Of a DNA stretch of 64,000 bases, positions 20,083 through 31,816 are shown in pieces. The notes beneath the pieces are model-generated. The model was given only the letters and a program-made list of their open reading frames with translations. It did no database searches and was not told where the DNA came from. Numbering within the stretch: position 1 is the first letter of the stretch; each line of letters opens with the position of its first letter. Origin of the DNA: Tetracentron sinense (lineage: Eukaryota > Streptophyta > Magnoliopsida > Trochodendrales > Trochodendraceae); NCBI GenBank assembly GCA_015143295.1, contig CM026570.1, positions 25,737,250 to 25,801,249 on the forward strand, in the 5' to 3' direction. A program made the position numbers and the translations under genes.

Positions 20083-21845
20083 GTGAATAGTGTGTGAATA
20101 GTGTTCAAGGTAGTCTCGTACATTAATGGGTTTATGCTAATGAAAATGTTAGGATGTATAGTGTACATGTGTTGATGGGTATACATAGCCTAAATGAGTG
20201 TGTTTTGAGTGCATTGGGTATTGGAATTAGATTGGAGAAGGTCCAAGTAGTGGAAAAAGGGTTTTGTAGCAAAACAGGGGAGCGCCAATCACTCGGTGAT
20301 AACCACTGATCGACCGGTCATTAACCGATCGTTCGGTAGCTGTCGACTGGTTAACTAAATTGTATGGGGAAAAATTCCAGAGGGGGGTGTTTTCAACCGA
20401 TCTCTCGGTTGAAACCACCGATCACTCAGTCCTGACCACTGATCGATCGGTTGTACGTAGATTTTCTTCATTAAGGGCTTTTAAGTTTTTAGCCAGTGCC
20501 CCTTTGCCTATAAAAGGTTTGGTTCGTGCCTTAGGGTTTCAGAAACCCTTAGTGCATTATTTTGAGAGGATTTTGAGAGGAAGAAGAAGGAGAAAGCTAG
20601 GGTTTGCTCAAAGCCTGAAGAGAAGATCAAGATCTTCTCTCCTTCGGTGTTTCTTAACAAAGAACTTGAGGTTCCCACGTGTTCCAACTCTTGGAATCAA
20701 AGTCATTGATTTCACCAAGGTAGATACACTCTACTACCAATCTTGTGATAATACTAGTTACCACATAAGGTTCTTCTTATTCTAAACTGTAACTCTTGAT
20801 TTGATATGGTGTGTGATGTTATTTTATACTTGGATATAAACTACCATTATTATGCACTCTATGTGTTTGGTGTAATGCCTCTAAGGGCTTTTGGGTGTTT
20901 AAACATATTATTATTCTCATATGTTTATATGTTCGCATGTCTCACATGAATCGGGGTTTTTCCATGGATTTCTCAAAGTTACAAAAAAGGTTTTTGAATA
21001 AGTGACTTATATGAATGATTTTAAGAAACTCCATGATATCGTCTAAGATCAGTTCACAAGCTCCAAGGATCATGATACACTTCCAAGAACTCTATGACAA
21101 TGCCTAAGATCGTTTCACAAGCTCTAAGGATCACAAATGTAATTGCTCTAAGATCTTTATAGTATTGGCTCTATGGTTTTGCTCTATGTCTCAATAGATC
21201 ATAAATAAGTCTAAGGAACTCTATGAACTCCAAGAACTCACAAGGCTATGATTATCACATGACTCACATGGTTTTGGTTTTCGGATCTCATCATATGTGT
21301 TATTTCACAGTTTATACGCTTTGATATGTTTTGAGGATTTCAGTCTCCATGAATTGCATGCTCTATGCTATTATTGCTTTATTGTTAGTAGTATGTATAC
21401 GCTAAGTATTCCTCGCTCAACCAATATTTGTTATCATCGGCAGGTGCTTAGGTTCCGTTCGACTTATGTGGTTAGAAGCCTTGGGTAGAGGAAGAGTATT
21501 ACGACCCCGAGCCTTCTATGGACCACTATCAGGACGATGACTCATTAGATAGGCGTCATGACTTCGATTTCTGTTGACAGACTTAGAAAGACATGATACT
21601 TTGTTAAGTGAGAGTAGGACTTGTCCACTCCACATTTTGGATATTTACACATGTGTATATTTTTGTTGGTTCACGCTTGGAACAAGGAATAGGAGTGTTT
21701 AATTATATTTTCTGCTTCCGCTATATGTTTAAATCGTTTCTGCTATGTATGTCTGTGTGCTTTGACAGGTTGCTATGCGTGCCTTATGTATCATATGGGA
21801 GGTATGAAGTATCCCTAACTCCTAGAGAGTATTTTGGGTCGTGAC
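20083..21845 (+). mobile_element. Ty3/gypsy LTR fragment related to the solo LTR
   Basis: It shares with 15799-18072 the iteron region, the AAAAATTCCAGAG and GGTTAACT words and the promoter (TATAAAA at 20509-20515). The AAGTATTCC.CGCTCAACC and TCGGCAGGT words are also shared, as is a CCTAACTCCTAGAGAGTATTTTGGG-type end. A repeat-rich leader with CTAAGATC and CTCTAAGGATCA units lies at about 21030-21240. The left terminus is missing. The right end reads GTCGTGACG instead of a clear CA. Part of it from 21404 is included in the 5.9-kb duplication. Confidence 0.8.
20284..20452 (+). repeat. Palindromic iterons in the LTR fragment
   Basis: Variants of ACCGATCGATCGGT (for example ACCGATCGTTCGGT, ACCGATCTCTCGGT and ACTGATCGATCGGT) cluster about 60 bp before the TATA box at 20509. 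Confidence 0.82.
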
Positions 21846-23317
21846 GATGAACCATCCGAAATTTACTAGTAGCAGGAGCACTAGAAGGAAATAAAGTAGA
21901 TAAATCAAAGTGGTTATTTTCAAAAATTGTATGAATATAACAAATCTTTTTAGTGATAGAAGCTATAATAGCTCTATTGTTTCGCAATTTGGAATCATAC
22001 TTTCTCCTACAACTCTCTATCCAGATTTCTCAAACAATCAAAGCAGGAAAGAGTGAAAAGATCATTGTTTCGATGAGATATAGCTCTAAGCCACCTTTTA
22101 AGAGATTTTTCCTGATCCTAATCAATCAAACGTACTCAATAATTTTTACTTTAATTAATATTTCTTCGTTCTTGCTAATAAGTTGACTTGTTTTGAATGC
22201 TGATGCAGATATCAAGCATCAGTTGTTTCTGATGTGAACATTGGTGAGAGTAATCTAAGTTTAATAAGTTGACTATTGCAGTTCAATTTCTTAAGGGAAT
22301 AATTCTTTATTTATGACAAGTCTGGCTGCAATTAAATTGAATAAAGTAAACAAAGTTACATGATAAAGAAGAGCAAAAATCGACCAATAAAAGTAAAAAT
22401 AAATGAGTAAATCTCATTGAACCCTAATATATGGACGAGTTGTTGTAGATCAGATTCTCTAAGGAAAGAATGCTTGCAATCTACTGGGTTTGAGACTTAT
22501 GATATAAGCACTTTAGCAGTTATAAAATAGGGAGTAGATACACTCTGCCAGAAACTTGAATGCACAAAATACTTCTATATTGGAATAGTGAATGCCGCAA
22601 GCCCAAAGTCCCATGTTTTAATGAATTTATGTAAAGCGGGTAGAAGAAAGTGAAATGGAGTTATATTACCTATGCAGTACTCTCTGACTGGGCAGAAATC
22701 AACACCCTTGCAAAATCGGGACATTGGACGACATTAAGAATCAAAAAGTCAAATAAATCACACTGTCCTCACTGCCCTGCATCAATAATCTTAAACAGTC
22801 ACATGATCATAATGCAAGCACTCTTTCCTGAATACTCTAAAATGCAAATACCCAACCATAAATTCCCGCGTGACACGTAAATTTTTCCCTATTCCCAAAA
22901 AATAATTTCATGCACCTATTTTTCCTCCAAATAAACACAGCATAGTTCCAATCCAATGATATTTGCTAATGTCTACACTCCAAAATCTGGGTTTATCCCA
23001 TTATGTCCCAAGTACATAGCCCTCTTTAACCATTAAATGGGGTGACAGAAGCAAACATCCAACCCTATAGATAGCTTCCCTATAACTATGGAATACACTA
23101 CAAAATATGGAAATACAAAATGATACCTAAAGTTAGAATATATATATATACCCCCATAATCACAGAATACTCACGGTTCATACAAAAGAAGAAAACACAC
23201 AGCTGAGATGAATGGATGCAAAATAAAGAATCACCTCTATCCCTCGAGAGCAAGGAAAGCATATATACTATCCACAGTCATCATCAATATATCTTTCCAA
23301 CTTTCCAACTGTTCAGG

Positions 23318-24095
23318 TGCAACCTTTTTTTTTTTTTGGGTTAAAACAAGAGAGCCACACCTACTATACTCAATAAATACACACACACACACAACTATAC
23401 GCCCAGGCCACAAAGAATTGCACCCACACACCCTCTCAAAAAAATAGGGTGGTGGGGCATTAAGGGCTCACTATCAAAGGGGTAAGTCACCGATGTGGGA
23501 ATAAATCTCATTCATTTTTTTGGTTAACACAAGAGACACCCACACCCACACCCACTATACTCAACACACACCCAGACCACAAGGCCATTGCACCCACACA
23601 CCCTCTCAAAAAAAAAGGGAGGTGGGCTTTAAGGGCTCACTAACACAGGAGTAAGTCACCAATGCGGGTCTAAAGCCCATTCATTTTTTTGGTTAACACA
23701 AGAAAACACCCACACACACACACCCAGGCCACAAAGCCATTGCACCCACACACCCTCTAAAAAAAGAGAGGGAGCTGGGACTTTAAGGGATCACTATCAC
23801 AGGGGTAAGTCACCAATGGGGGACTAAACCCATTCATTTTTTGGTTAACACAAGAGAACACACACAACCACTAAACCCAACACACACACTCAGGTCACAA
23901 GGCCATTGCAATTTGCACCCACACACCCTCTCAAAAAAGAGGAGGAGGTGGGGCTTTAAGGGCTCACTATCACAAGGGTCCCATTCATTGTTTTGGTTAA
24001 CACAAGAGAACACGCACACCCACTATATTGTTTTGGTTAACACAAGAGAACACGCACACCCACTATACTCAACACACGCGCCCATAATCTGTTAC
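23318..24095 (+). repeat. Minisatellite with ~150-170-bp units, copy 1
   Basis: Units contain TTTTTTGGTTAACACAAGAG, ACCCACTATACTCAACACAC, CACAAGGCCATTGCACCC, CTCTCAAAAAA and GGGCTTTAAGGGCTCACTA. They recur about four and a half times, with anchors near 23517, 23684, 23836, 23990 and 24030. CA-rich runs lie within each unit. It lies on the 3' side of the last recognised Ku80 exon. The matching array in the other copy is at 39846-40600. Confidence 0.85.
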
Positions 24096-24215
24096 ATCAC
24101 TGATCAAGGAAGCATATATACAAAAATACAAATGAGAGACCCGGTATGGTTAGTGTGAGCAGCTTCCATATGGATCAAAGAAAATGGTGAACAAGATGAG
24201 GCCAATAGAACAAAC

Positions 24216-24346
24216 CTGCCAATGGCTTCTGTCTTGGTGATCAACATGATTTGTTTGGATGCAAGAAATTCACAGAAATTGCTCAGCTGTTTCTCCTGGC
24301 AGAATTTACAGAGATGGCGCAGGAATTCATTGAACTGTTTAGGTTC
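24216..24346 (-). pseudogene. KU80: Ku80 EPKQF exon, copy 1
   Basis: A TGTGTAG acceptor and a GTTTGT donor bound a 131-bp open exon reading EPKQFNEFLRHLCKFC, QEKQLSNFCEFLASK and LITKTEAIG, the C-terminal helical region of Ku80. It lies 4.4 kb downstream of the preceding exon. An identical copy is present at 40729-40859 upstream of the rest of the gene. The plus-strand open frame at 24222-24494 is its shadow. Confidence 0.9.
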
Positions 24347-24929
24347 CTACACAACATCCTTCCAGAATTCAGAGAGAGATTGGGGCCTTAGGGAAGGTTT
24401 TGAATATGTTGGCTGGTCAGAGATGACAAAATTGGCACTGGGAGAGAAGGTTTTGAATATGTTGGTTGGTCTGAGATCACAAAAGTGGCACTAGGAGATA
24501 CCTGAAGCACAAAAATGGGGAATGACCTCCTCATTGCAGTGTTGTAATCAAAGCTTATATTAGTCCAAGTCCTTTTAACCAAGTGTAAGTTGATTGATAC
24601 AATGTGGAATATGGTATAATAGATTAAATTTAATGAAAGGATAATTTACCAGTGTGTGTGAGGGTATGGGAAAGTAACATAGTTACGGTATCATTCCCAT
24701 GGACAAAACTACTTGACATGTAGAGACCACATGATGCAACACAGGTGATAGGATGAAACTGCGAAATGTCCTTCATTATTTTCTTTAAATCAGTTTTCGT
24801 GATAGTAGAATACAAAATCATGATAACATGTCATTGGCAATTTCAAGTGCTTATCATCAGCCTTCTAACACAAAAAAAAAATATGAAATTAAACATTGCA
24901 ATCTTCACATGAAGAAAATTGCATGATTA

Positions 24930-25160
24930 TTACAAAGTAGTTGACTGAGGACCTGTTTGTACATTCCCAAAATGTTGTGGTTTTGCTGGCGTCATTCACG
25001 TCTAGGAAGCTACATTGGACAACATGGACTGCCATTTTAGCTGGTACCACTTTCGGCCCAAGAAAATTAACAACAGTTCTTTTTATGGAAAAAAAAGCTA
25101 ATGTTGACACTGCTTTCATGTTCTGCACAAATCATGGTTATCACTTGTGTCAGTATTGCT
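24930..25160. repeat. ~230-bp direct repeat, first member
   Basis: The stretch from TACAAAGTAGTTGACTGAGG to CACAAATCATGGTTATCA recurs at 25790-26012 with substitutions and small indels. Both occurrences are repeated in the second 5.9-kb copy (41442-41672 and 42297-42520). Function unknown. Confidence 0.85.
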
Positions 25161-27089
25161 AACCATGTGGCAGTCTAAATAAGCCCTACCAGATACAATC
25201 AAATGATCAAACTACTTAAGGAACTAAATATGATCTCAATTCGAATCCCAGAAAAGAAATGAATAGGTTAGATCGTGTTGACCAGGATAAAAGTGATTAT
25301 AACTTCAAGTTGACTGGAAGAGCATTTCTTATGGTATTCGTTAAACATTTTCTAAATGTTTTTTACTAGTCCCCAATATGGTAAACCTTGTATTAGTTAT
25401 AATCAATAAAATAATTTTCCAATAACTATTCTTCTGAATCAAGGGCCGACAACAACTTAGATAAAACTAGAAGTTCAATATTCTTGATCTAGACGCAGAA
25501 AATGGCTCAAGAGAGCAGTAAAAAACCAATAGGCATCAGTTGGATTGGATGCAACATATCCAAATGAAATCTTCCCTAACATGAGTTGTGCTAGCCCTAT
25601 TCTCAGGCATCACCTACTCTCAACCAAAACCAACATGTGTCCTTGCTTTCAACCAAAAACCAACACATGTCCTTGCTTTGACAGGTGTTAGTTTTTGGTT
25701 GAGAGTAGGGAATGCCTGAGAGTATATATAATTAATATTTAATATTTGTACCCAATTCATATATGAACTACTTTGCATGATTAGTACAAACTACAAAGTA
25801 GTTGACTAAGGACCTATTTGTACATTTCCCAAAATGCTGTGGTTTTGTGGGTGCTATCCAAGTCTAGGAAGCTACACATTAGACAACATGGACTGCCAAT
25901 TTAGCTGGCACCACCAACACTTTCAGCCCCAGAAAATTGACAACACTTTTTTTTAATGGAAAAAAGCTAATGTTGACTGCTTTCATGTTCTGCACAAATC
26001 ATGGTTATCAATAGTCTCCCTAACATATATAATCAATATATGTACCCCAAGATTCACAAGCACTGCCATTTCAAATTGAACATTACAAAAAGACAAAGCT
26101 CACTACCAGTTCTCGAATAGTATGCTTGTATCTCAGTTTGGTGCTACTATTTTTGTGGAAACTATTAGGCTGTTGGGGGCATTTATTAGTTTTTAAAAGA
26201 CAGACAAAATTTTCTACTTCATTAAACTTGAGCATTGACAGTCTGACAGACAACCATTTGGTTATACATGTATATATAAACTAACATCCTTTCACAAGAA
26301 GGGCTCAAAGACCTCAGGATAAAATGTTGTGGGCCAAAACGAAAGTGATGAGCTATTGGTCAACATAAAACTCAGAGAGATGGTCTTTACTCTTTAGTTA
26401 ATACAGCAAAGTAAGTACATATCAGTTGCAAATTCATGGATTTACTGTATACAGGGAAAAAAAGGATCATGAATGTCTCATTTTTTTCCCTTTATGCTGT
26501 TAACTTTTCTACTAACCAACATCTGAATTAAGAATGAATCATTTTCTTGATACCTTACAGAGAAGTTAGACTCATAATCGCAAGAAATATCCAATTTCTC
26601 ACAAGAAACACCAAGAAAAACATCTAAAGTTTAAAATTCCGATTTTATCATGATATTTTAATTAAATTTTCTCCTTTTATTGCGTAAATAACACAATTTA
26701 AAAATTCTCTTTTTCTCTTTCAAAATATCAATATTTACTGAGATTTAACGGCAATTGACTTAAATATATTTTGTAGCTATTAAATGTGGAATTACGTGAA
26801 ATATTATGGTTTATGGTGAATGTTTTGAAGTTTGGTTATTGGATTTATAAATTGGTGATATTTATTACTATTTTCTATAATTTTAATTACTTTTTGAATC
26901 ATGGCCAAGAAACTTAAAACTGATGGTAGTGTGAAAGTGGTTTCCCCTCAATTTATGAAATGTAATTAACTAGATATAAGAAAAGGTGAGATATTATTCC
27001 GTGGAGAGGAATGAGTACGGACAGTCACCATCATAAATTTCTTTTAAATAATAAACAACTGTGGGTAAACACTGTCAGATAGGTAAGCA
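25161..27089. other. AT-rich intron-like DNA between Ku80 exons
   Basis: No coding motif was seen. It contains the second member of the 230-bp repeat (25790-26012) and a foldback at 25600-25722. It would be intron between the exons at 28736 and 24346. Confidence 0.55.
25600..25722. repeat. Small foldback element
   Basis: The left arm TCTCAGGCATCACCTACTCT plus CAACCAAAA is complementary to the right arm ending AGAGTAGGGAATGCCTGAGA. The arms are about 40 bp and enclose a partly repeated CCAACA.ATGTCCTTGCTTT loop. It may be a degenerate MITE; no clear target duplication was identified. Confidence 0.65.
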
Positions 27090-27117
27090 CATATATATAT
27101 ATATATATATATATATT
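27088..27117. repeat. (TA)n microsatellite
   Basis: An uninterrupted AT/TA dinucleotide run of about 28 bp. The second copy of the segment has a slightly longer run at about 43591-43620. Confidence 0.9.
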
Positions 27118-27559
27118 ATCTTTCCAGTATTAAAATTAAATATGACTAACACTACAGACATGTAAGAACGTAGCAGAATCTTAATTACTTGCAGCTTCTT
27201 GTAAAATTTGGAAGCTGTAGAAAACATAAAGAATATAGGTTTTGAATCGGTATTTTCTAATGTGTTAATCTTGCAAAGTGGAAATGATAACCAGTAAAAG
27301 AGGTTGAAAAAAAAAAAACAAATATCATTGAACTATTAATAATATTTTTTGATAAAATCAAAAAGATACCATACATCAAAAAAAGAATAAACTCGGCCAA
27401 TGAGTTTCGAGGCCAGCGGGTTTTGACACCTTGGAACCATGCTGAATTGTTAGCTTTGAGAATGGGCTTTGAGAATGGGGCTGATCTATGCTATTGAGTA
27501 TTGAAGTCCTCCCATAACTATTGAAGGACAAAGGTGCCTCAACACTGGCCACCAGGCAC

Positions 27560-27870
27560 CAGGTGAGCCTCTAGGAAGGATAGTGCTCCCTAGTGTTGCG
27601 TGCACATTGCTCAGGAAGTTCATGCTCTAGGTTTGCAAGGAAATGTCTCGTTTTGTTGGATTCATAGAAGTGCAAACGACTTAGTGGATTCTCTTGCCAA
27701 GGAGGGGACATAGGGTAGTCTATGGTGTGAGCTTTATCCACCTTGACTTTGTATTTTCCAATTTCGGTTTTGTTTTTGTTCCCCTTTCTATGTTGCTTTT
27801 TGCTTTCCTTTTGTGGGGGTTCTTTTGGTGCTTGTTCTTTTTTATTAGTTTTAATATCATTTTTTGTTAC
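27560..27870 (+). mobile_element. LINE 3' fragment
   Basis: The plus strand reads RSANDLVDSLAKEG at about 27670-27710, the end of a LINE RNase H domain, preceded by broken text for the same domain. It is followed by a T-rich 3' region ending in ACCAATAAATAAA. A MITE is inserted at that tail. Confidence 0.7.
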
Positions 27871-27881
27871 CAATAAATAAA

Positions 27882-28598
27882 GGGTGGTGCTAGGTGCACC
27901 CCAATATTTGATGACTACACCCCATTTTTGAAATTGATGAGTACACACCATTAATATCTTAAATAAATGCACACCAAAATCAGAAAAATGACTTATAAAA
28001 TTTAAAACTTCAAATTTATTAACTATAAGAAGAAAGGGTAATGCTAGCTCCACTTTCTTTTAAGTCACTTTACCCAAGAATAAATAATGCAATCACTTCC
28101 TGTTTAATTAAAGAGTTGAGATTTTCTCATCTAATATTTATGGGTAGTGTACTATGCAAGCACACTACAGTGGTGTACAAAATTTTCAATATTATTAATC
28201 CATTTTTTAATTTCTTTTATCCATTTCGCTGACTTAATAAAATGAAGAAAACCTCAAATAATCAGAACAAATAATTTAATTTTCAACAGCTATCGATCAA
28301 ACAAAGAGAATCAAAGGCATATGAGAAATCATATAATTAATTTTCAATAGAATGAATAAAATTTTAAATAAACAAAATTGTCCAACAAAAAATCGAGAAT
28401 GTGAGAGAAAGTTGGTTAATAGAGAAGTGATGACGAATTAAGAAAGTGGAAATGTGATGGTGAATGGAGAAGAAATCGATTGAAGAATAAAGGAATTATA
28501 AATGGGGTGGGGTGCACATATAAAATATAGAGAAGTTTAAAATATAAGAAATTTTTTAATGGGGTGTAGTCATCAAATATTAGCACATAACACTACCC
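27882..28598. mobile_element. MITE with ~45-bp imperfect terminal repeats (717 bp)
   Basis: The left end GGGTGGTGCTAGGTGC followed by ATATTTGATGACTACACCCC is mirrored at the right end by GGGGTGTAGTCATCAAATAT and CACTACCC. TAAATAAA occurs on both sides (27874-27881 and 28599-28606), an 8-bp target duplication as in hAT elements, though the sequence is simple. No transposase is present. Confidence 0.75.
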
Positions 28599-28735
28599 TA
28601 AATAAATAACTAAGCCCAAAAACCAAGGAAATCTAGCCATGATTTACAGAATTAATATAGATAGTCAAATATAACACAATTTCAATTTGGTTGCATTCCA
28701 GAGAATATTGAAAATGGAAACAGTAGAAGCCATAC

Positions 28736-29072
28736 CTACTCAAGAATGTAACCCTTGTGAAGAGCAACCAAACTTTCTAGTGCCTTCTCATAAGTGTAAC
28801 CTTCATAGGAGTTCTCCACCAGGTCAAAAATTACCTTTTTCATATCTCTAATTGCTTTATTAACCCGTTTTATGCTATCTCTACGTGATATCATGGCTTC
28901 AAAATCTTGGACAGGAGTCAAATCCCCGATTTTGACAACCTTTGCAATAGATGCATTTTCAATAGAATTGACAGTTTGGACGTCACCAATGTCTGCAACA
29001 CCATCTCTCTCTCTCTCTCTCATTTGACCCTGATGCTTTCTCTCTCCATAAACTTCCATATGACTTCTTTAT
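28736..29072 (-). pseudogene. KU80: Ku80 C-terminal region exon with a terminal stop
   Basis: The exon follows a CTGCAG acceptor. It reads SYGSLWREKASGSN, a variable acidic linker, then KIGDLTPVQDFEAM, ISRRDS, VNKAIRDMKKVIFDLVENS and LESLVALHKGYILE. The last codon before the GTATGG donor is TAG. Because the next recognised exon begins with EPKQ and plant Ku80 reads ILEQEPKQ, this TAG replaces a Gln codon. The frame is otherwise open across the exon. Confidence 0.9.
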
Positions 29073-29542
29073 CTGCAGGAAATATCAAACTTCGAAACAA
29101 ATTGCTATGTAAGAGATTTGACAGTGTTCAATACAAATTTTGTTCTTCAGTAGTTTTCTGCCAAAAGAGAACTTCAGATTCTCCTTAAGCTCGAACTGCT
29201 TACGAAATTCATCTATGACAGACCTGTTTTGAAAAACAAAAAATTGAGTAAACTGCCTACCCGATTTATTAAATTATGTTTTTTTTTTTTCTTTTTAACA
29301 CACCCACCCACTCTTAAGTATAAATACAAAACAAAAGGAGGTGTTTAGTATATATTAAATTATATATCTCATTTTAAGCATGTTTTATCATTAATTTTGA
29401 ATTTATACCATATATATAGTATTAGAAAAATATTATATATGTCTGAGTTTTACGTGTCATTACTCGGACGAGTTTTGCCCGAGTTTCCGAGTTGACTCTA
29501 CTCGGCAAGTTTCTGAGTCGAGTCAAGTTTTCGGGTTTTAAA

Positions 29543-31043
29543 ACACTGCTTTGAAGCCATTCAACCATGAATCTATGGTGTCATTTCAGGATGTTAAGTA
29601 ATCCTTGTTAAGTCAGGCATTTATAAATGTTCTATAGGAAGTAGAAATTCCTGCAATGGCATCTTTGTACAAGATATGCCTAGATGTACAAATAGTGAAA
29701 GAGAAAACTGGAAATCTGAGAATTACAAATTGCCATGATTTAGGATCATCGGTGAATCACTTCAGCATGTTGAGTAACCCTTGGTTCAGCTAGTGTTTAC
29801 CTTGTCTAAAAGGTAGTAAGAAGTAAGAGCTCTTGCCAGAGCATCTTGGGACTATTTATAGCCAAGATGTACAACTAGTACAATGGAAAAGTAGGAAACA
29901 GGATATCCCATAATAAAGGAATCGCACATGGGTCACCAAGAGAATTGCAAAATTGTGTTTGTCCTGGAAATTTGAATAAGAAAGGCAGTGTTTTCTTTGT
30001 ACTCAACATTATCGAAAACTAACTCACTCACATATCTACGAGTCATTCCAGATATTGCCCAGTGCTAGGAGCCTAGGACAAGTCAGGAATTTCAGTTTGT
30101 GGAGCATCATGTACAGGCAAAATAATTGACCATGTGGGCCAGCACGGAAATTATCCTACACAATCCTTCCCAACTTGCCAAAGTTTCATTACGTAAACAT
30201 TTTATTGTTACTTTTTCAAGCACTAAAAAAAGGGAAGAAGTTTTATTATGTGTTTATACATGTATGCAGTATCCAACATTTAGCCAATCAAGCCTAGACT
30301 TATGTTCTGCGTCATTGAATTATTGACGAACCGTGAACCCTCAAAATCAGTTTATTGTAGTTAGTAGTAGTAGTATGATCTTTGTACTATGAATCTTTTC
30401 AGGTCTAGACTTCGAAAATCAGGCCGAATAGGTCTTTTCTAGGGAGTTACCATGACTTGATTGATGGCCAAAGATTCTCTTCCAACCTTTGAAGTTACCA
30501 TGACATGATTGTTGAAATCTTTAGCTTGCCACGATATTATTATTTCTCCCTGTGGACTTTCATTTTAGACCGAGGGTGGTCCGTTCTCTTGCTGTATCTA
30601 GAGATTGTTGTAAAGGTTCCTTTCCACACACCCTCCTAAAGCAAAAGCCAACCCTAGCACTAGTTCCGCTCCTCGCATGCAAAGGAAAAAAAAAGAGAAA
30701 GTAAAGTCGGTAGTGGGAGAGGTAGTGGCTAGAGTTAGGGTTTTTTGTAGTTCTAGTTCTTTTTATCAGTCGAAGAGTGATTTGTTTTTCCCGAGTTTGG
30801 TTTGCTTTCATTTAGAGAGAGGGATGTGTTGTGTTCATTTCTCCTTATAACCTGATTGTGTTTCTATCCCTTACTGATTTGGCTTTCCCGAGTTTGGCTT
30901 GCTTTCAGTTAGATAGAGGGATGTGTTGTGTTCATTTCTCTCTATAACCTGATTGTGTTTCTATTCCATGCTCATTTGCATCCACAAAGGACCCCCATTT
31001 CCCATGCGACAAGCACCCCAACTACAGTTATGTTCAAACATCA
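29543..31043. repeat. Older ~1.5-kb dispersed duplication, copy 1 (Ku80 intron)
   Basis: It matches 36323-37952 from ACTTTGAAGCCATT to TATGTTCAAACATCA, with many substitutions and indels. It contains a diverged internal duplication (about 29580-29720 versus 29760-29900) and a 97-bp tandem pair near 30778 (TTTCCCGAGTTTGG). No coding motif was recognised. It lies between Ku80 exons. Confidence 0.88.
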
Positions 31044-31470
31044 GATTATTTGCATATCACAAAACAAACCTCAGATAAAAACAAGGCAGAAATGTTTTGA
31101 AGTATTAAGAATTAAGAAAATGAAAGAATTTCAATTTCAGGCAAGCACTACAAGCACAGAGCTACAAGCACAAAGGAATATAAACTATACCTCAAGCAAA
31201 TCAAATGTGCAAAATATATTCTCATTACTCGGTGATTTGAACTTTCATATGCTATCTAAAGCAAATCAAACCTGAATACCATTCTACTTTTAGAAGATTA
31301 AAAACAACATTCACAAAAATTCGCACAAAAAAGGACTAAATAGGTACTTTATGTAAGCATCTACGAACTATGAAGTACGATTGTATAAATACTGAATTAC
31401 TCAAGCACACACCATGATAGTTACTGGTGTCAAATTAGTACTACATGCAGCAGAGAATAGTAAAGTTAAC
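31044..31470. other. Ku80 intron DNA
   Basis: AT-rich and without recognisable coding motif. It begins at the point where the two dispersed copies stop matching. Confidence 0.5.
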
Positions 31471-31677
31471 CTCCAAAACAGGATTAGGTGTAAAATAAGG
31501 CTGCAGAGCTTCCTCTTTACCTGGTGGTGCAAGGTCAAGTAGCTTGACCAAGTTATCTGCTGCATCTTGCTATTGTTTGTTCGGCTGCCATGACTAAGGG
31601 AAATTGCTGAAGGAAGGAAACCGAAATTCTCGAACATCCTCAGCAAAAGGAAGTCCATTAAAGTAAAGCGTGTCTTG
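31471..31677 (-). pseudogene. KU80: Ku80 exon (LYFNGLPFAEDVREF ...)
   Basis: The exon starts after a GAGCAG acceptor in phase with the preceding exon and ends at a GTTAAC donor. It reads QDTLYFNGLPFAEDVREF, FRFPSFSNFP, then TAG, SWQPNKQ, then TAG, and QDAADNLVKLLDLAPPGKEE to NPVLE. Both stops sit where related proteins have Gln, fitting CAG-to-TAG changes. Confidence 0.9.
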
Positions 31678-31816
31678 CTGCTCAATAAAATCAAAAGACT
31701 TGCTGAATCAATAGGATAACTAAGATCGATCAAATAAGGTAAAGTGCTCTGAGCATGGATATATACATTAACATATTCAAGTAAAGGATGCACTAAAACT
31801 GCATTGTAAAACTTAC

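Larger units (their letters stand above)
21404..27361. repeat. 5.9-kb duplicated segment, copy 1
   Basis: The segment matches 37953-43859 from AAGTATTCCTCGCTCAACC to GATAAAATCAA. It contains the end of the gypsy LTR, a minisatellite, the last recognised Ku80 exon and several small repeats. Differences from copy 2 are mostly single bases missing in copy 2, often in homopolymers, with few substitutions. The middle (about 24100-25200) is virtually identical. Outside the named sub-features it is AT-rich intron-like or intergenic DNA. The minus-strand frame at 21784-21987 shows no domain I can name. Confidence 0.93.

Noticed and set aside
20360..20785. 141-residue plus-strand open frame
   Set aside because: It begins in the iteron cluster and runs through the LTR promoter and leader, so it is an accidental frame.
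23318..24095. Coding sequence with Thr/His-rich repeats (23208-23447, 23841-24158)
   Set aside because: These frames read CA-rich minisatellite units and change between the two copies because of indels.
24222..24494. Plus-strand 90-residue open frame (also at 40735-41007)
   Set aside because: It is the complement of the Ku80 EPKQF exon on the minus strand.
28907..29188. Plus-strand 93-residue open frame
   Set aside because: It overlaps the Ku80 exon on the opposite strand and shows no motif of its own.
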